DNA of 64,000 bases, from positions 186,001-250,000 of the forward strand of contig NZ_JAGINP010000005.1 of NCBI RefSeq assembly GCF_017876155.1. The letters run 5' to 3'. Within the stretch, counting starts at the first letter, position 1; every line of letters begins with the position of its first letter. Shown here piece after piece: positions 48,303 through 61,473 of the stretch. A model generated the notes under the pieces. It did not search any database. It was not told the DNA's origin and was given only the letters and a program-made list of their open reading frames with translations. Origin of the DNA: Azospirillum rugosum. GTDB taxonomy: Bacteria > Pseudomonadota > Alphaproteobacteria > Azospirillales > Azospirillaceae. Position numbers and translations under genes: made by a program.

Positions 48303-49841
48303 ATGACGGGCTGGACCGAGGGGTATGTGGGCGGGATCGACTACATCCGCGCCTTCTATCGGGAGCTGTCGCCGTCGCTGCTGTCCTTCGCCCTGCTGCT
48401 GCGCGGCTGGCGTCCGCCGGCGGAGCTGGACGGCGCCTTCGCCTACGCGGAACTGGGCTGCGGCCACGGGGTCAGCAGCGCCGTGCTGGCCGCCGCCCAC
48501 CCCACCGCGCGGTTCGAGGCGGTGGACTTCAACCCCGCCCACATCGCCGGCGCCCAGCGCCTCGCCGCCGAGGCCGGGCTCGACAACGCCGCCTTCCTGG
48601 AGGAGAGCTTCGCCGATTATGCAGCAACCGGGGCCACGACCGGGGCCAAGGACCTGGACATGGTCGCCCTGCACGGCGTCTGGTCCTGGGTCAGCGCGGA
48701 GAACCGGGCGATCCTGGTCGACCTGCTGCGCCGCCGGCTGAAGCCCGGCGGGCTGGTCTTCGTCAGCTACAACGCCCTGCCCGGCACGCTGGCCTACATG
48801 CCCTTGCGCCGCATCCTGGTGGAGCACACGGCCGACCGGTCCGGCGACCTGCCGGAGCGGATCGAGCAGGCAGTGGGCTTCGCCGGGCGGCTCGCCGCGC
48901 TGAACGCCGGCTGGTTCCGGCAGGCGGACGAGGTGCCGGCGCGGCTGGAGTCACTGGCCCGCAAGTCGCCCAACTACATCGCGCACGAATACCTGAACAG
49001 CGACTGGACCGCCTTCTACCACGCCGACGTGGCGCGGGAACTGGCCGGGGCAAAGCTGGACTTCGCCGGCCCGTCCGTGCCCATGGAGCAGATCGACGAG
49101 CTGGCGCTGGACCCGAACGCCATCGCCCTGATCCAGGAGGTGCGCGACCCGGCCTACCGCGAGACGCTGCGCGACGTGCTGACCAACCGCGCCTTCCGCC
49201 GCGACCTGTTCGTGAAGGGGGCGGAGCGGCTGACGCCGGCTGAGCGCAGGGAAAGGCTGCGCGCCACGCGCTTCACCCTGCTGGTCCCGGCCGAGGACGT
49301 ACCGGAGGTGGCGATCACCCCGGTGGGCCGCATCCCCTTCCCGCCCGACCTCTACGGCCCTCTCGCCGAAGCCCTGGCCGGCGGCGTGCCGTCGCTGGAG
49401 GAACTGACGGCCCTCCCCGCCCTCGCCCGCCACGGCGAGGACGCGGTGCTGCGCGCGCTGATGATGCTGACCAGCCTGGCGCTGGCCTCCCCCGCCCTGC
49501 CGGAAAGCGGCTTGGCGGAGCGCAAGAACCACACCGACCGCTTCAACGCCGCGGTGCTGGACCGCAACCGCACCGACGACGCGCTGGGCACCCTCGCCTC
49601 CCCCGTGATCGGGTCGGGTGTTGCGGTGTCGCGTGTCGAGGCGCTGTTCCTGCTGGCGCAACGCCGCAACCTCGACCCGGCCGCCTTCGCCTGGGAGCGC
49701 CTGTCCGCCGACGGGCTGGCCCTGTCGCGCGACGGCGTGCGGCTTGCCACCGCCGAAGAAAACCTCGCGGAATTGCGCGGACGCTTCGGCAGCTTCACCC
49801 GGCGGCGCATCCCCGTGCTGGAACGCTTGGGGATTGTGTGA
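48303..49841 (+). CDS. SAM-dependent methyltransferase with methyltransferase-regulatory domain
   Basis: A 512-residue protein. The N-terminal class I methyltransferase fold has FAYAELGCGHGVSSAVLAA (SAM-binding motif I), FEAVDFNPAHIAGAQRL and DMVALHGVWSWVSAENR. The central part, from about residue 215, with SPNYIAHEYLNSDWTAFYHA resembles the methyltransferase regulatory domain seen in surface-polysaccharide and glycan-modifying proteins. The ATG at 48303 follows a GGAGGGG site, so the upstream frame extension is not used. The substrate is unknown. The tRNA-Lys genes upstream are on the other strand. Confidence 0.85.
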   Translation: MTGWTEGYVGGIDYIRAFYRELSPSLLSFALLLRGWRPPAELDGAFAYAELGCGHGVSSAVLAAAHPTARFEAVDFNPAHIAGAQRLAAEAGLDNAAFLEESFADYAATGATTGAKDLDMVALHGVWSWVSAENRAILVDLLRRRLKPGGLVFVSYNALPGTLAYMPLRRILVEHTADRSGDLPERIEQAVGFAGRLAALNAGWFRQADEVPARLESLARKSPNYIAHEYLNSDWTAFYHADVARELAGAKLDFAGPSVPMEQIDELALDPNAIALIQEVRDPAYRETLRDVLTNRAFRRDLFVKGAERLTPAERRERLRATRFTLLVPAEDVPEVAITPVGRIPFPPDLYGPLAEALAGGVPSLEELTALPALARHGEDAVLRALMMLTSLALASPALPESGLAERKNHTDRFNAAVLDRNRTDDALGTLASPVIGSGVAVSRVEALFLLAQRRNLDPAAFAWERLSADGLALSRDGVRLATAEENLAELRGRFGSFTRRRIPVLERLGIV

Positions 49842-49844
49842 GCC

Positions 49845-49931
49845 CGTAGGTCGGGTGGAGCGCAGCGCAGCCCGACATTCTCACCATGAATCGCGCTGTT
49901 GGGTTGCGGCTTCGCCTCCACCCGACCTACG
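49845..49931. repeat. Palindromic GTAGGTCGGGTGGAGCG element, copy 1
   Basis: An 87-base imperfect palindrome that begins CGTAGGTCGGGTGGAGCG and ends with the inverted CTCCACCCGACCTACG. It occupies the space between the convergent methyltransferase and mrdA genes. A diverged second copy lies at 56807. Such elements are frequent between genes in many proteobacteria. It could form a long hairpin in RNA and act as a terminator for both genes. Confidence 0.75.
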
Positions 49932-49943
49932 CAGCCCGCGCGT

Positions 49944-51833
49944 TCACCCGCGCGTGCGGTCGAGCGGCGGGACCGGGGGTGGGACGCCTTCGGCGACGGC
50001 GGCGCGGCCGGGATCGCGCTTCTGCGTTTCCAGCAGGATGTCGCGCGCGATGGGCGCCGCCGCGGTCGAACCGCCGCCGCCATGCTCCACGAAGACCGAG
50101 CAGGCGTAGCGCGGCGCGCTGACCGGAGCGTAGGAGATGAACAGCGCATGGTCGCGGTCGCGCCAGGGCATCTCCTCCTGCTTCTTCAGGCCGGCGTTGC
50201 GCTGCGCCATGGTGATGCGGCGGACCTGGGCCGACCCGGTCTTGCCGGCCATCTCGAAGCCGGGTTCGGTGATGCGCGACTTGTAGGCCGTGCCGTTCGG
50301 GGCGTTGGTCACCTCGAACATGCCGCGCATGACGAGGTCGAGGTTCTCCTTCTTCAGCCCCAGCGCCGGCCAGGAGGAGGCCTCGGTCATCAGGTTCTTG
50401 ATCTGCTTGGTCAAATGCGGCTTCACGCCGAAGCCGCCGTTGGCCAGCCGCGCGGTCATCAGGGCGAGTTGGAGCGGCGTGGACAGCACATAGCCCTGGC
50501 CGATGGCCGCGATCAGCGACTCGCCGGGCGACCAGGGCTTGCCGAGAGCGCCTTTCTTCCACTCCACCGAGGGGATCAGGCCGCCGCGTTCGTGCGGCAG
50601 GTCGAGCCCGGTCGGCACGCCCATGCCGAAGCGGTTCGCCATCTCCGCGATGCGGTCGATGCCGATGCGCCGGGCCACGTCGTAGAAGAACACGTCGCAG
50701 GAATGGCGCAGCGCCCCGACCACATCCACCGTGCCGTGCCCGCCCTTCTTCCAGCAGTGGAAGCGGTGGTCGCCCAGATCCATGTGCCCGGGACAGAAGA
50801 CCGAATGGCTGCGGCTGACGATGCCCGATTCCAGCGCGGCCAGCGCGACCACCGGCTTGAAGGTGGAGCCTGGCGGGAATTGGCCGGCCACCGCCTTGTT
50901 GTTCAGCGGAGTCGCCGGGTTGGACAGCAGCTCTTCCCACAGTTCGGCGTTGATGCCCATGGTGAACTGGTTGGGGTCGTAGCTGGGGTGGGAGCACAGG
51001 GCGTAGATGCCGCCGGTGTGCACGTCCATCACCACGGCCGCCGCGCTGACCTCCTGCGACAGGCGCTGCTGCACGAACTTCTGCAGGCCGATGTCGATGG
51101 TCAGCTGAACCTCGCGGCCGGGCTGGCCCTCGTCGCGCGACAGCTCGCGGATGACGCGGCCGATGGCGTTCACCTCCAGCTGGCTGGTGCCGGCGGTGCC
51201 GCGCAGCGCCTTCTCGTGGAACTTCTCCATGCCCGCCTTGCCGATGCGGAAGCCCGGCAGCGACAGCACGGGGTCGCCGTTCAGCTCCGCCTCCGACACG
51301 GCGCCGACGTAGCCCAGGATGTGCGCGGTGGCGTCGGCATAGGGGTAATGGCGGATTTCGCCCACCTCGATCGCCACGCCCGGGATGTCCAGCGTGTTCA
51401 TCTCGATGGTGGCGACCTGCTCCCAGGTCAGGTTCTCGCGCACGGTCACGGGCACGAAGCGGCGCTTGCGGTGCAGCTCCCGCATCACGCGGCGGCGGTC
51501 GCCGTCGGTCAGCGGGACGATCTTGGAGACCTTGTCCAGCGTGTCCTGGATGTTGCGCGTGCGCTCCGACACCACGACGACGCGGTAGTTCTGCTGGTTC
51601 TGGGCCAGCGGCGTGCCGAAACGGTCCACGATCGTGCCGCGGGACGGCGCCACCAGCCGCAGGGTGATGCGGTTTTCCTCCGCCAGCATGGTGTAGCGCG
51701 CCGACTCCACGACCTGGAGGTAATAGAGCCGGCCGACCAGCGTCGCCAGGCCGGCGAGCTTGATGCCGCCCAGCACCGCGGCGCGGCGCGTCAGGAGGCG
51801 GTAACGGTCGGTATCGCGGTCCATGGAACTCAA
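49944..51833 (-). CDS. mrdA: Penicillin-binding protein 2 (elongasome transpeptidase)
   Basis: A 629-residue class B penicillin-binding protein that cross-links peptidoglycan during cell elongation. After a membrane anchor (AAVLGGIKLAGLATLVG) comes the dimerisation domain, then the transpeptidase motifs: AGQFPPGSTFKPVVALAAL (SxxK, Ser is the nucleophile), SCD in LRHSCDVFFYDVARRIGI (SxN-type) and KTG in EMAGKTGSAQV. It follows mreD closely in the operon mreB-mreC-mreD-mrdA. The usual next gene rodA is not here, since a convergent gene follows. Confidence 0.95.
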   Translation of the reverse strand: MSSMDRDTDRYRLLTRRAAVLGGIKLAGLATLVGRLYYLQVVESARYTMLAEENRITLRLVAPSRGTIVDRFGTPLAQNQQNYRVVVVSERTRNIQDTLDKVSKIVPLTDGDRRRVMRELHRKRRFVPVTVRENLTWEQVATIEMNTLDIPGVAIEVGEIRHYPYADATAHILGYVGAVSEAELNGDPVLSLPGFRIGKAGMEKFHEKALRGTAGTSQLEVNAIGRVIRELSRDEGQPGREVQLTIDIGLQKFVQQRLSQEVSAAAVVMDVHTGGIYALCSHPSYDPNQFTMGINAELWEELLSNPATPLNNKAVAGQFPPGSTFKPVVALAALESGIVSRSHSVFCPGHMDLGDHRFHCWKKGGHGTVDVVGALRHSCDVFFYDVARRIGIDRIAEMANRFGMGVPTGLDLPHERGGLIPSVEWKKGALGKPWSPGESLIAAIGQGYVLSTPLQLALMTARLANGGFGVKPHLTKQIKNLMTEASSWPALGLKKENLDLVMRGMFEVTNAPNGTAYKSRITEPGFEMAGKTGSAQVRRITMAQRNAGLKKQEEMPWRDRDHALFISYAPVSAPRYACSVFVEHGGGGSTAAAPIARDILLETQKRDPGRAAVAEGVPPPVPPLDRTRG

Positions 51834-51840
51834 CAGCCCA

Positions 51841-52353
51841 TCATCCCTGCAGGAAGGCGCGGTGGACGCGGATCAGGATCCAGGCCACGGCCGGGAACAT
51901 CGCCACCGTCAACAGAGCCTGGAACAGCGCCGGGTTGAACGGCAGAACCGTCGCGTTCAGCGCCGAGAAGGCCAGCCATTGCACGCAGGCCACGCCCAGC
52001 ATCACCAGGACGAAGCCGACCCACATCATGCCGAAGCTGCTGGCCATCAGCACCCGGCGCTGGTTCATCACCGTCCAGTGGATCAGCACCAGCACCAGCG
52101 CGTTCACGCCCAGCGGACCACCCGTGAGCAGATCCTGGAGCAGCCCGATCAAAAAGGCGGTCCCCGGCCGCATCAGGTCCGGCCGGTGGATCGCCCAGTA
52201 GTAGATCGCGATCGCGGTCAGGAACGGCGCCACCGGCCCATAGGCGGGTGCCGGGACCGGAACCAGACCGATCAGCGCCAGCATCACCGTAACGGCGAAA
52301 GGCGCCAGGTTGCGGCCCGTCTTGTCCAGCCGCTGCCAAAGCGTCAACGTCAT
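51841..52353 (-). CDS. mreD: Rod-shape determining membrane protein MreD
   Basis: A 170-residue polytopic membrane protein with about five hydrophobic segments (for example LAPFAVTVMLALIGLVPVPA, GFVLVMLGVACVQWLAFSAL), and the family pattern IAIYYWAIHRPDLMRPGTAF followed by LIGLLQDLLTGGPLGVNAL. MreD is part of the elongasome with MreC, RodA and PBP2. The start MTLTLWQRLDK is chosen because upstream frame sequence belongs to mreC on another frame. It is seven bases from the mrdA gene. Confidence 0.9.
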   Translation of the reverse strand: MTLTLWQRLDKTGRNLAPFAVTVMLALIGLVPVPAPAYGPVAPFLTAIAIYYWAIHRPDLMRPGTAFLIGLLQDLLTGGPLGVNALVLVLIHWTVMNQRRVLMASSFGMMWVGFVLVMLGVACVQWLAFSALNATVLPFNPALFQALLTVAMFPAVAWILIRVHRAFLQG

Positions 52354-52366
52354 GGCCGCGTCAACG

Positions 52367-53236
52367 TCACTTCGTCTCGTGCGACGGTTCCGTCTCGGCC
52401 CCGGGCATGTTGAAATCGACGAGTTGCAGGTGCTCCACCCGCGCCAGATCCACGTTCGGCTGGACCCGCACGCCCCGCTCCCCAACGGAGGAGACGACGC
52501 CCACCGCGAGGCCGGGCGGGAACTGACCGCCATGGCCGGAGGTCACCACCCGCTCGCCCACCTGGATGGCGGCGTCGGGCGGCAGGTACAAAAGCTTGGT
52601 CTGGTCGGAATTGTCCCCGGCCATCACCGCGCGCTGGCGGGAGCCTTCCAGCACCACCGGGACGCGGGCGTTGATGTCGGTCAGCAGAAGCACGCGCGCC
52701 GACCATTCCCCGACCTCCACCACCCGGCCGACGAGGCCGGCGCCGGCGATGGCGGCCTGACCCTTGCGCACCCCGTCGCGGCGGCCGGCGGTGACCACCA
52801 GCGTGCGCAGGAAGGAACTGCCCGGGGCCGCGATGACGCGCGCCGTGATGTAGGTTGACGGGGGTTCCGGCGTCGCCTTCAGCAGGGACCGCAGGCTGGT
52901 GTTCTCCGCCTCCAGCCGCAGCGCCGCCTGCTTCCATTGCAGGAGCCGCGCGTTCTCCGCCTTCAGCCGCTGGTTCTCCTCGAACGCGTTGCGCACCTCC
53001 ACCGCCGACTCCACCACATGGGCGGCGGTGGCGGCGGGGCGCGAGATGGCGTCCAGGATGGGGGCGAAGGCGTCGGTCACGCGGGCGCGCGCGTTGTCCA
53101 CGGACAGCGCGTCGATCTTGCCGACCATCATCAGCGCGATGGAGGCGAGCACCAGCAGGAGGAAGGAGAATCGCTGCGCGAGGGCCCGCAGGGGGGCGGC
53201 GAGGCGTACGACGGATCCGGAGGTGCGAGGCTTCAC
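52367..53236 (-). CDS. mreC: Rod-shape determining protein MreC
   Basis: A 289-residue elongasome protein with one N-terminal membrane helix (FLLLVLASIALMMVGKIDAL), a coiled coil (NAFEENQRLKAENARLLQWK) and the periplasmic beta domain (ITARVIAAPGSSFLRTLVV, KGQAAIAGAGLVGRVVEVGE, GERVVTSGHGGQFPPGLAVG). MreC connects cytoplasmic MreB to the peptidoglycan enzymes. It lies between mreB and mreD on the same strand. Confidence 0.95.
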   Translation of the reverse strand: MKPRTSGSVVRLAAPLRALAQRFSFLLLVLASIALMMVGKIDALSVDNARARVTDAFAPILDAISRPAATAAHVVESAVEVRNAFEENQRLKAENARLLQWKQAALRLEAENTSLRSLLKATPEPPSTYITARVIAAPGSSFLRTLVVTAGRRDGVRKGQAAIAGAGLVGRVVEVGEWSARVLLLTDINARVPVVLEGSRQRAVMAGDNSDQTKLLYLPPDAAIQVGERVVTSGHGGQFPPGLAVGVVSSVGERGVRVQPNVDLARVEHLQLVDFNMPGAETEPSHETK

Positions 53237-53351
53237 AGGATCATCCCGTCCAGGTTCCCGTCGAGATCCGCGGTCCGCCTCCAGCGCCCCAGTATCCCAT
53301 TTCCAAAACGGGTTCTAGGCGCTGGAGGTATCCAATCGAGGAATACACCAA

Positions 53352-54859
<1,508 letters not shown>

Positions 54860-55402
54860 TCAGTGATGCTCGTTTTTCGGCTCGCCCGCCTTGGCGATCT
54901 TGGCGCCGTGATGGTCGCCTTCCAGCCGGTCCATCAGGGCCAGCAGCACGCCCGACAGCACGAAGGTCATGTGGATGATGACCATCCACATCAGCTCGTC
55001 CCTGTTCGTGTGGTCGATGTTCATGAAGCCCTTCAGCAGGTGGATGCCCGAGATCGCCACGATGGAGGCGATCAGCTTCAGCTTCAGGCCACCGAAGTCG
55101 ACCTTGCCCATCCAGTCCGGGCGGTCCTCGTGGTTGGCGACGTCGATCTTCGACACGAAATTCTCGTAGCCGGAAAAGATCACCATCAGCAGAAGGTTGC
55201 CGGCCAGCGACAGGTCGATCAGCGTCAGCACCGCCAGAAGGACATCCTTCTCCTGCATCTCCAGCACATGCGGGACGATGTGCAGGATCTCCTGCAGGAA
55301 CTTTACCAGGAGCATCACCAGCGAGATGACCAGCCCCAGGTAGAAGGGCGCGAGGATCCAGCGGCTGGCGAAGATGATCTGCTCGAAACGGCGTTCGATC
55401 AT
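54860..55402 (-). CDS. YqhA-family (UPF0114) membrane protein
   Basis: A 180-residue inner-membrane protein of the YqhA/UPF0114 family. It has three or four hydrophobic segments, the opening MIERRFEQIIFASRWILAPF, then YLGLVISLVMLLVKFLQEIL, and the family-typical GYENFVSKIDVANHEDRPDW and HLLKGFMNID. The function is not known. The C-terminus is His-rich (KNEHH). A longer reading frame upstream is a shadow. It stands alone between mreB and phoU. Confidence 0.9.
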   Translation of the reverse strand: MIERRFEQIIFASRWILAPFYLGLVISLVMLLVKFLQEILHIVPHVLEMQEKDVLLAVLTLIDLSLAGNLLLMVIFSGYENFVSKIDVANHEDRPDWMGKVDFGGLKLKLIASIVAISGIHLLKGFMNIDHTNRDELMWMVIIHMTFVLSGVLLALMDRLEGDHHGAKIAKAGEPKNEHH

Positions 55403-55626
55403 GGCGGCGGCATCCGTGTTGCGTCGGGGAGAGGGAGGGCGTCTTTGCTGCGGGTGCGTTCTGCCATCGCCGGGGGACGAAATCAACCGCGCGTGCCGCG
55501 GTTGCCCGGCAAGGAGAGGGCTGGCCTTGGCGGGCCCGGCATTGTACGGTTCCGCGATTTTCCGCCCCGCCGCGTCGGCCCCGCCAGGGCCGGAGCCGGC
55601 AGGCCCGCCGCCGAAAGGTCCACCCC

Positions 55627-56331
55627 ATGAGGAACCCCGCCCCGCACATCGTCTCCGCCTTCGAAGACGCGATGAAGCGGCTGAAGTCCGGCATCGTGCA
55701 GATGGCCGGCGCGGCGGAAACCCAGATCGACGAGGCGCTGGCCTGCATCGCCCAGCGCAACCCGGACCTCGCGCGCGCCATCGTGGAGTCCGACGCCCGC
55801 CTCGACTCGTTCGAACATGAGATCGAGGCGAACTGCATGCGCATGCTGGTGCTGCGCCAGCCGGTCGCCGACGACCTGCGCGAGGTGATCGCCGCGCTGA
55901 AGATCGCCGGCAACCTGGAGCGGGTCGGCGACCACGCCGCCAACACCGCCCGGCGCGCCGCGGCCATCGCCGGCTATCCGGAGACCTCCGCGACACACGC
56001 CCTGCCGAACCTTGGCCGGCTGGTGCGCCAGCGGCTGACCACCGCCATCGACGCCTATGTGGACAACGACGTCGAGATGGCCATGGGGGTCTGGCGCACC
56101 GACGACGAGGTGGACGAGCTGTACACAAGCATCTGCGAGGGGATCACCCGCTCCGCCGAGAACGAGCCGGGCCTGTTCACGCCGAACATGCACCTGCTGT
56201 TCATCGCCAAGAGCCTGGAGCGTATCGGCGACCACGCCACCAACATCGCGGAGGTGGTGCATTTCGTGTCGACCGGCCGCCCGCTGCTGGAGGAACGGCC
56301 GAAGGCCGACCGCTCCCGCGACGCCGGCTGA
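55627..56331 (+). CDS. phoU: Phosphate-signalling regulator PhoU
   Basis: A 234-residue helical-bundle protein with two PhoU repeats. The E/D-x-x-x-D metal-binding patterns appear in DSFEHEIEANCMRMLVLRQP, IAGNLERVGDHAANTARRA and AKSLERIGDHATNIAEVVHF. PhoU links the Pst phosphate transporter to the PhoR/PhoB system. The pst and pho genes usually beside phoU are absent here, so it is either an orphan copy or separately located. Confidence 0.94.
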   Translation: MRNPAPHIVSAFEDAMKRLKSGIVQMAGAAETQIDEALACIAQRNPDLARAIVESDARLDSFEHEIEANCMRMLVLRQPVADDLREVIAALKIAGNLERVGDHAANTARRAAAIAGYPETSATHALPNLGRLVRQRLTTAIDAYVDNDVEMAMGVWRTDDEVDELYTSICEGITRSAENEPGLFTPNMHLLFIAKSLERIGDHATNIAEVVHFVSTGRPLLEERPKADRSRDAG

Positions 56332-56455
56332 TGGAATCCGTGGATGCCCGTTGCGACTCGGTGCCGCAGAAAAAGGTGCCAGCCGCTTGGGGAATGGAAA
56401 TAGCCGGTTGGAACCGTCAGGTTATTCGATCAACCACAGGCTGCCCGGCCCCGTC

Positions 56456-56794
56456 ATGTCCGACGACCTGATCCGCCTCTACGCCGCGATCCTGGAACGC
56501 CAGGGGATGGACCCGTCCTCATCCCGCACGGCGCGGCTGTTCGCGGCCGGGCCGAAGAAGATCGCCAAGAAGGTGGGCGAGGAAGCGGTCGAGGTGGCGC
56601 TGGACGCCATGAACGACGACCGCCAGGGCGTGGTGAACGAAAGCGCCGACCTGCTCTACAACCTGTCCGTCCTGTGGGCCGCCATGGGCATCACGCCCGA
56701 CGATGTCTTCGCCGAAATCCGCCGACGGGAGACGCTCTACGGCATCGCCGAGAAGCTGCCGAAGATGACCACGGCGGAGGGCGGCGGGAAGTGA
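56456..56794 (+). CDS. hisE: Phosphoribosyl-ATP pyrophosphatase HisE
   Basis: A 112-residue MazG-type enzyme that removes pyrophosphate from phosphoribosyl-ATP in the second step of histidine synthesis. It starts MSDDLIRLYAAILERQGM, and the metal-binding helix pair reads KKVGEEAVEVALDAMNDDR and NESADLLYNLSVLWAAMGI. The length is normal for a stand-alone HisE. No other his genes are adjacent. It lies 125 bases after phoU and ends just before a palindromic repeat. Confidence 0.93.
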   Translation: MSDDLIRLYAAILERQGMDPSSSRTARLFAAGPKKIAKKVGEEAVEVALDAMNDDRQGVVNESADLLYNLSVLWAAMGITPDDVFAEIRRRETLYGIAEKLPKMTTAEGGGK

Positions 56795-56806
56795 TTCCAA
56801 CGATTT

Positions 56807-56892
56807 CGTAGGTTGGGTGGAGCGCCAGCGCAACCCAACACAGGTCGCCGTGCGAGCACTGTTGGGTTTCGCTGCGCTCCACCCAACCTACG
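56807..56892. repeat. Palindromic GTAGGTTGGGTGGAGCG element, copy 2
   Basis: An 86-base imperfect palindrome beginning CGTAGGTTGGGTGGAGCG and ending CTCCACCCAACCTACG, related to the copy at 49845 but with TTGGG in place of TCGGG in the arms (paired change in both arms). It lies between the convergent hisE and ilvC genes, the same kind of setting as copy 1. Confidence 0.75.
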
Positions 56893-56901
56893 GGCCATAA
56901 C

Positions 56902-56930
56902 GAAAAAGCGCGCCTTGCGGCGCGCTTTTC
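56902..56930 (-). terminator. Rho-independent terminator after ilvC
   Basis: Read on the minus strand, AAAAGCGCGCC pairs with GGCGCGCTTTTT around loop GCAA, 23 bases past the ilvC stop. Confidence 0.9.
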
Positions 56931-56952
56931 CTGACCCAAAACCAAGAACGGC

Positions 56953-58474
<1,522 letters not shown>

Positions 58475-58478
<4 letters not shown>

Positions 58479-58795
58479 TCCGAATGCCGACCCGAATGCT
58501 GACGGCGCCGCCGCTCCAGTTCTTCGATGCGTTCCTCGTGGATCTCGTCCCTGGAGAAACGTCCGACTGGATTTGGGAAGCCACGCTCCATGCTCGCGCG
58601 AAGGCGCTGCCAAGCGGCCTTCCGCTCTTCGGGAGTGACCGGCCGCCCATCGAACATCGGCAAACGCTTTTCAACCGGCTGAAGCCGCAGAACGGCGGTT
58701 CCGTTTTCGACGATGTAGACCTCCTCGCCCCGCTTCGCCTCTTCGACGAGCTTTGCGAGTTGATCCCGGGCTTCCTCGATGGACAGCATCTTCAT
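58475..58795 (-). CDS. Phd/YefM-type antitoxin
   Basis: A 106-residue antitoxin. The N-terminal DNA-binding dimer domain reads MLSIEEARDQLAKLVEEAKR and GEEVYIVENGTAVLRLQPVE, typical of the Phd/YefM fold, followed by an acidic, Arg-rich C-terminus that should bind the toxin. It is followed directly by the PIN toxin with a four-base overlap. A strong AGGAG site precedes the ATG. It lies 66 bases after ilvH on the same strand. Confidence 0.82.
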
Positions 58796-58861
58796 GACCG
58801 TCTCCTGGCGCGCAGCCGCCCGTTCATCCTAGACGAGAACGGGCGGCGGCGCGACCCGGAC

Positions 58862-59368
58862 TCAGAAGCCGGCGGCTCCCTTCGACATGGCGACGACGCC
58901 GGTGCGGCTGGCCTCGACAAGGCCGAGCTGGGCCATCAGGCCGACGAAGTCGTCGACCTCGGCCGTCGTGCCGGTCAGTTCGAACACGAAGGAGGTGAGC
59001 GTGGCGTCCACCACCTTCGCCTTGAAGATGTCGGCCAGGCGCAGCGCCTCGATGCGCTTCTCGCCGGTGCCGGCGACCTTCAGCAGCGCCAGCTCGCGCT
59101 CTACCGCCGGGCCGTCGTCGGTCAGGTCGTGGACCTTGTGCACCGGCACGAGGCGGTCGAGCTGGGCCTTGATCTGCTCCACCACCATGCGGGTGCCCGA
59201 CGTGACCAGCGTGATGCGCGACAGGTGGTCGGCGTTGTTCACCTCCGCCACCGTCAGGCTTTCGATGTTGTAGCCGCGGCCCGAGAACAGCCCGATCACG
59301 CGGGCGAGCACGCCCGGTTCGTTGTCCACCAGCACGGCGATGGTGTGCTTCTCGATCTTCTCTTCCAC
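58862..59368 (-). CDS. ilvH: Acetolactate synthase small (regulatory) subunit
   Basis: A 168-residue regulatory subunit with two ACT-type halves. The first has HTIAVLVDNEPGVLARVIGL and FSGRGYNIESLTVAEVNNAD, and the second begins around ELALLKVAGTGEKRIEALRL. It binds valine and controls the large subunit IlvB. The gene starts with GTG and has a GGAG site. It follows ilvB by 50 bases and is normally followed by ilvC in related genomes. Confidence 0.96.
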   Translation of the reverse strand: MEEKIEKHTIAVLVDNEPGVLARVIGLFSGRGYNIESLTVAEVNNADHLSRITLVTSGTRMVVEQIKAQLDRLVPVHKVHDLTDDGPAVERELALLKVAGTGEKRIEALRLADIFKAKVVDATLTSFVFELTGTTAEVDDFVGLMAQLGLVEASRTGVVAMSKGAAGF

Positions 59369-59418
59369 GATCCGTACTCCGCCAGAGGGCCTTTATCCGT
59401 TTGTCCAGGTCGCCGCGA

Positions 59419-61182
<1,764 letters not shown>

Positions 61183-61304
61183 AGCTTGCGACCTTCCAAT
61201 GGGGGCCCCTCTTTCCACGGGCGGCCCTGTTCCTTCGCTCAACCCCGGCAGGCAGCCCTCGGAAAAACAAAGGGTTATTCCCAAAGGCGAAAGCCGGGAT
61301 CGGC

Positions 61305-61334
61305 AACCTAGACAATCCGCCGGTCGGTGGTCAA
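61305..61334 (-). promoter_or_regulatory. Possible sigma-70 promoter before ilvB
   Basis: On the minus strand TTGACC is followed after 18 bases by TAGGTT, 123 bases upstream of the ilvB start. The -10 match is weak. No leader peptide rich in branched-chain codons was found, so attenuation is not supported. Confidence 0.35.
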
Positions 61335-61404
61335 CCCATTTTGCGAATGATCGAAAAGCTTTTTTGCCGCAGTTTTTCCGAATATTTCGCATTCTGGAAA
61401 CGCT

Positions 61405-61450
61405 CAAAAGCCGAAGGCCCGCCACCGCGGCAGCGGCGACGGGCCTTCGG
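61405..61450 (-). terminator. Terminator after the aminotransferase gene
   Basis: CCGAAGGCCCG pairs with CGGGCCTTCGG over a 19-base loop and is followed on the minus strand by CTTTTG, 24 bases past the aminotransferase stop. It isolates the downstream ilvB unit. Confidence 0.75.
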
Positions 61451-61473
61451 GCCGATCCGTGCGTGGGGCGTGA

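Noticed and set aside
61183..61473. Leader peptide or attenuator for ilvB
   Set aside because: No short frame rich in Leu, Val and Ile codons and no pair of alternative hairpins could be found upstream of ilvB.
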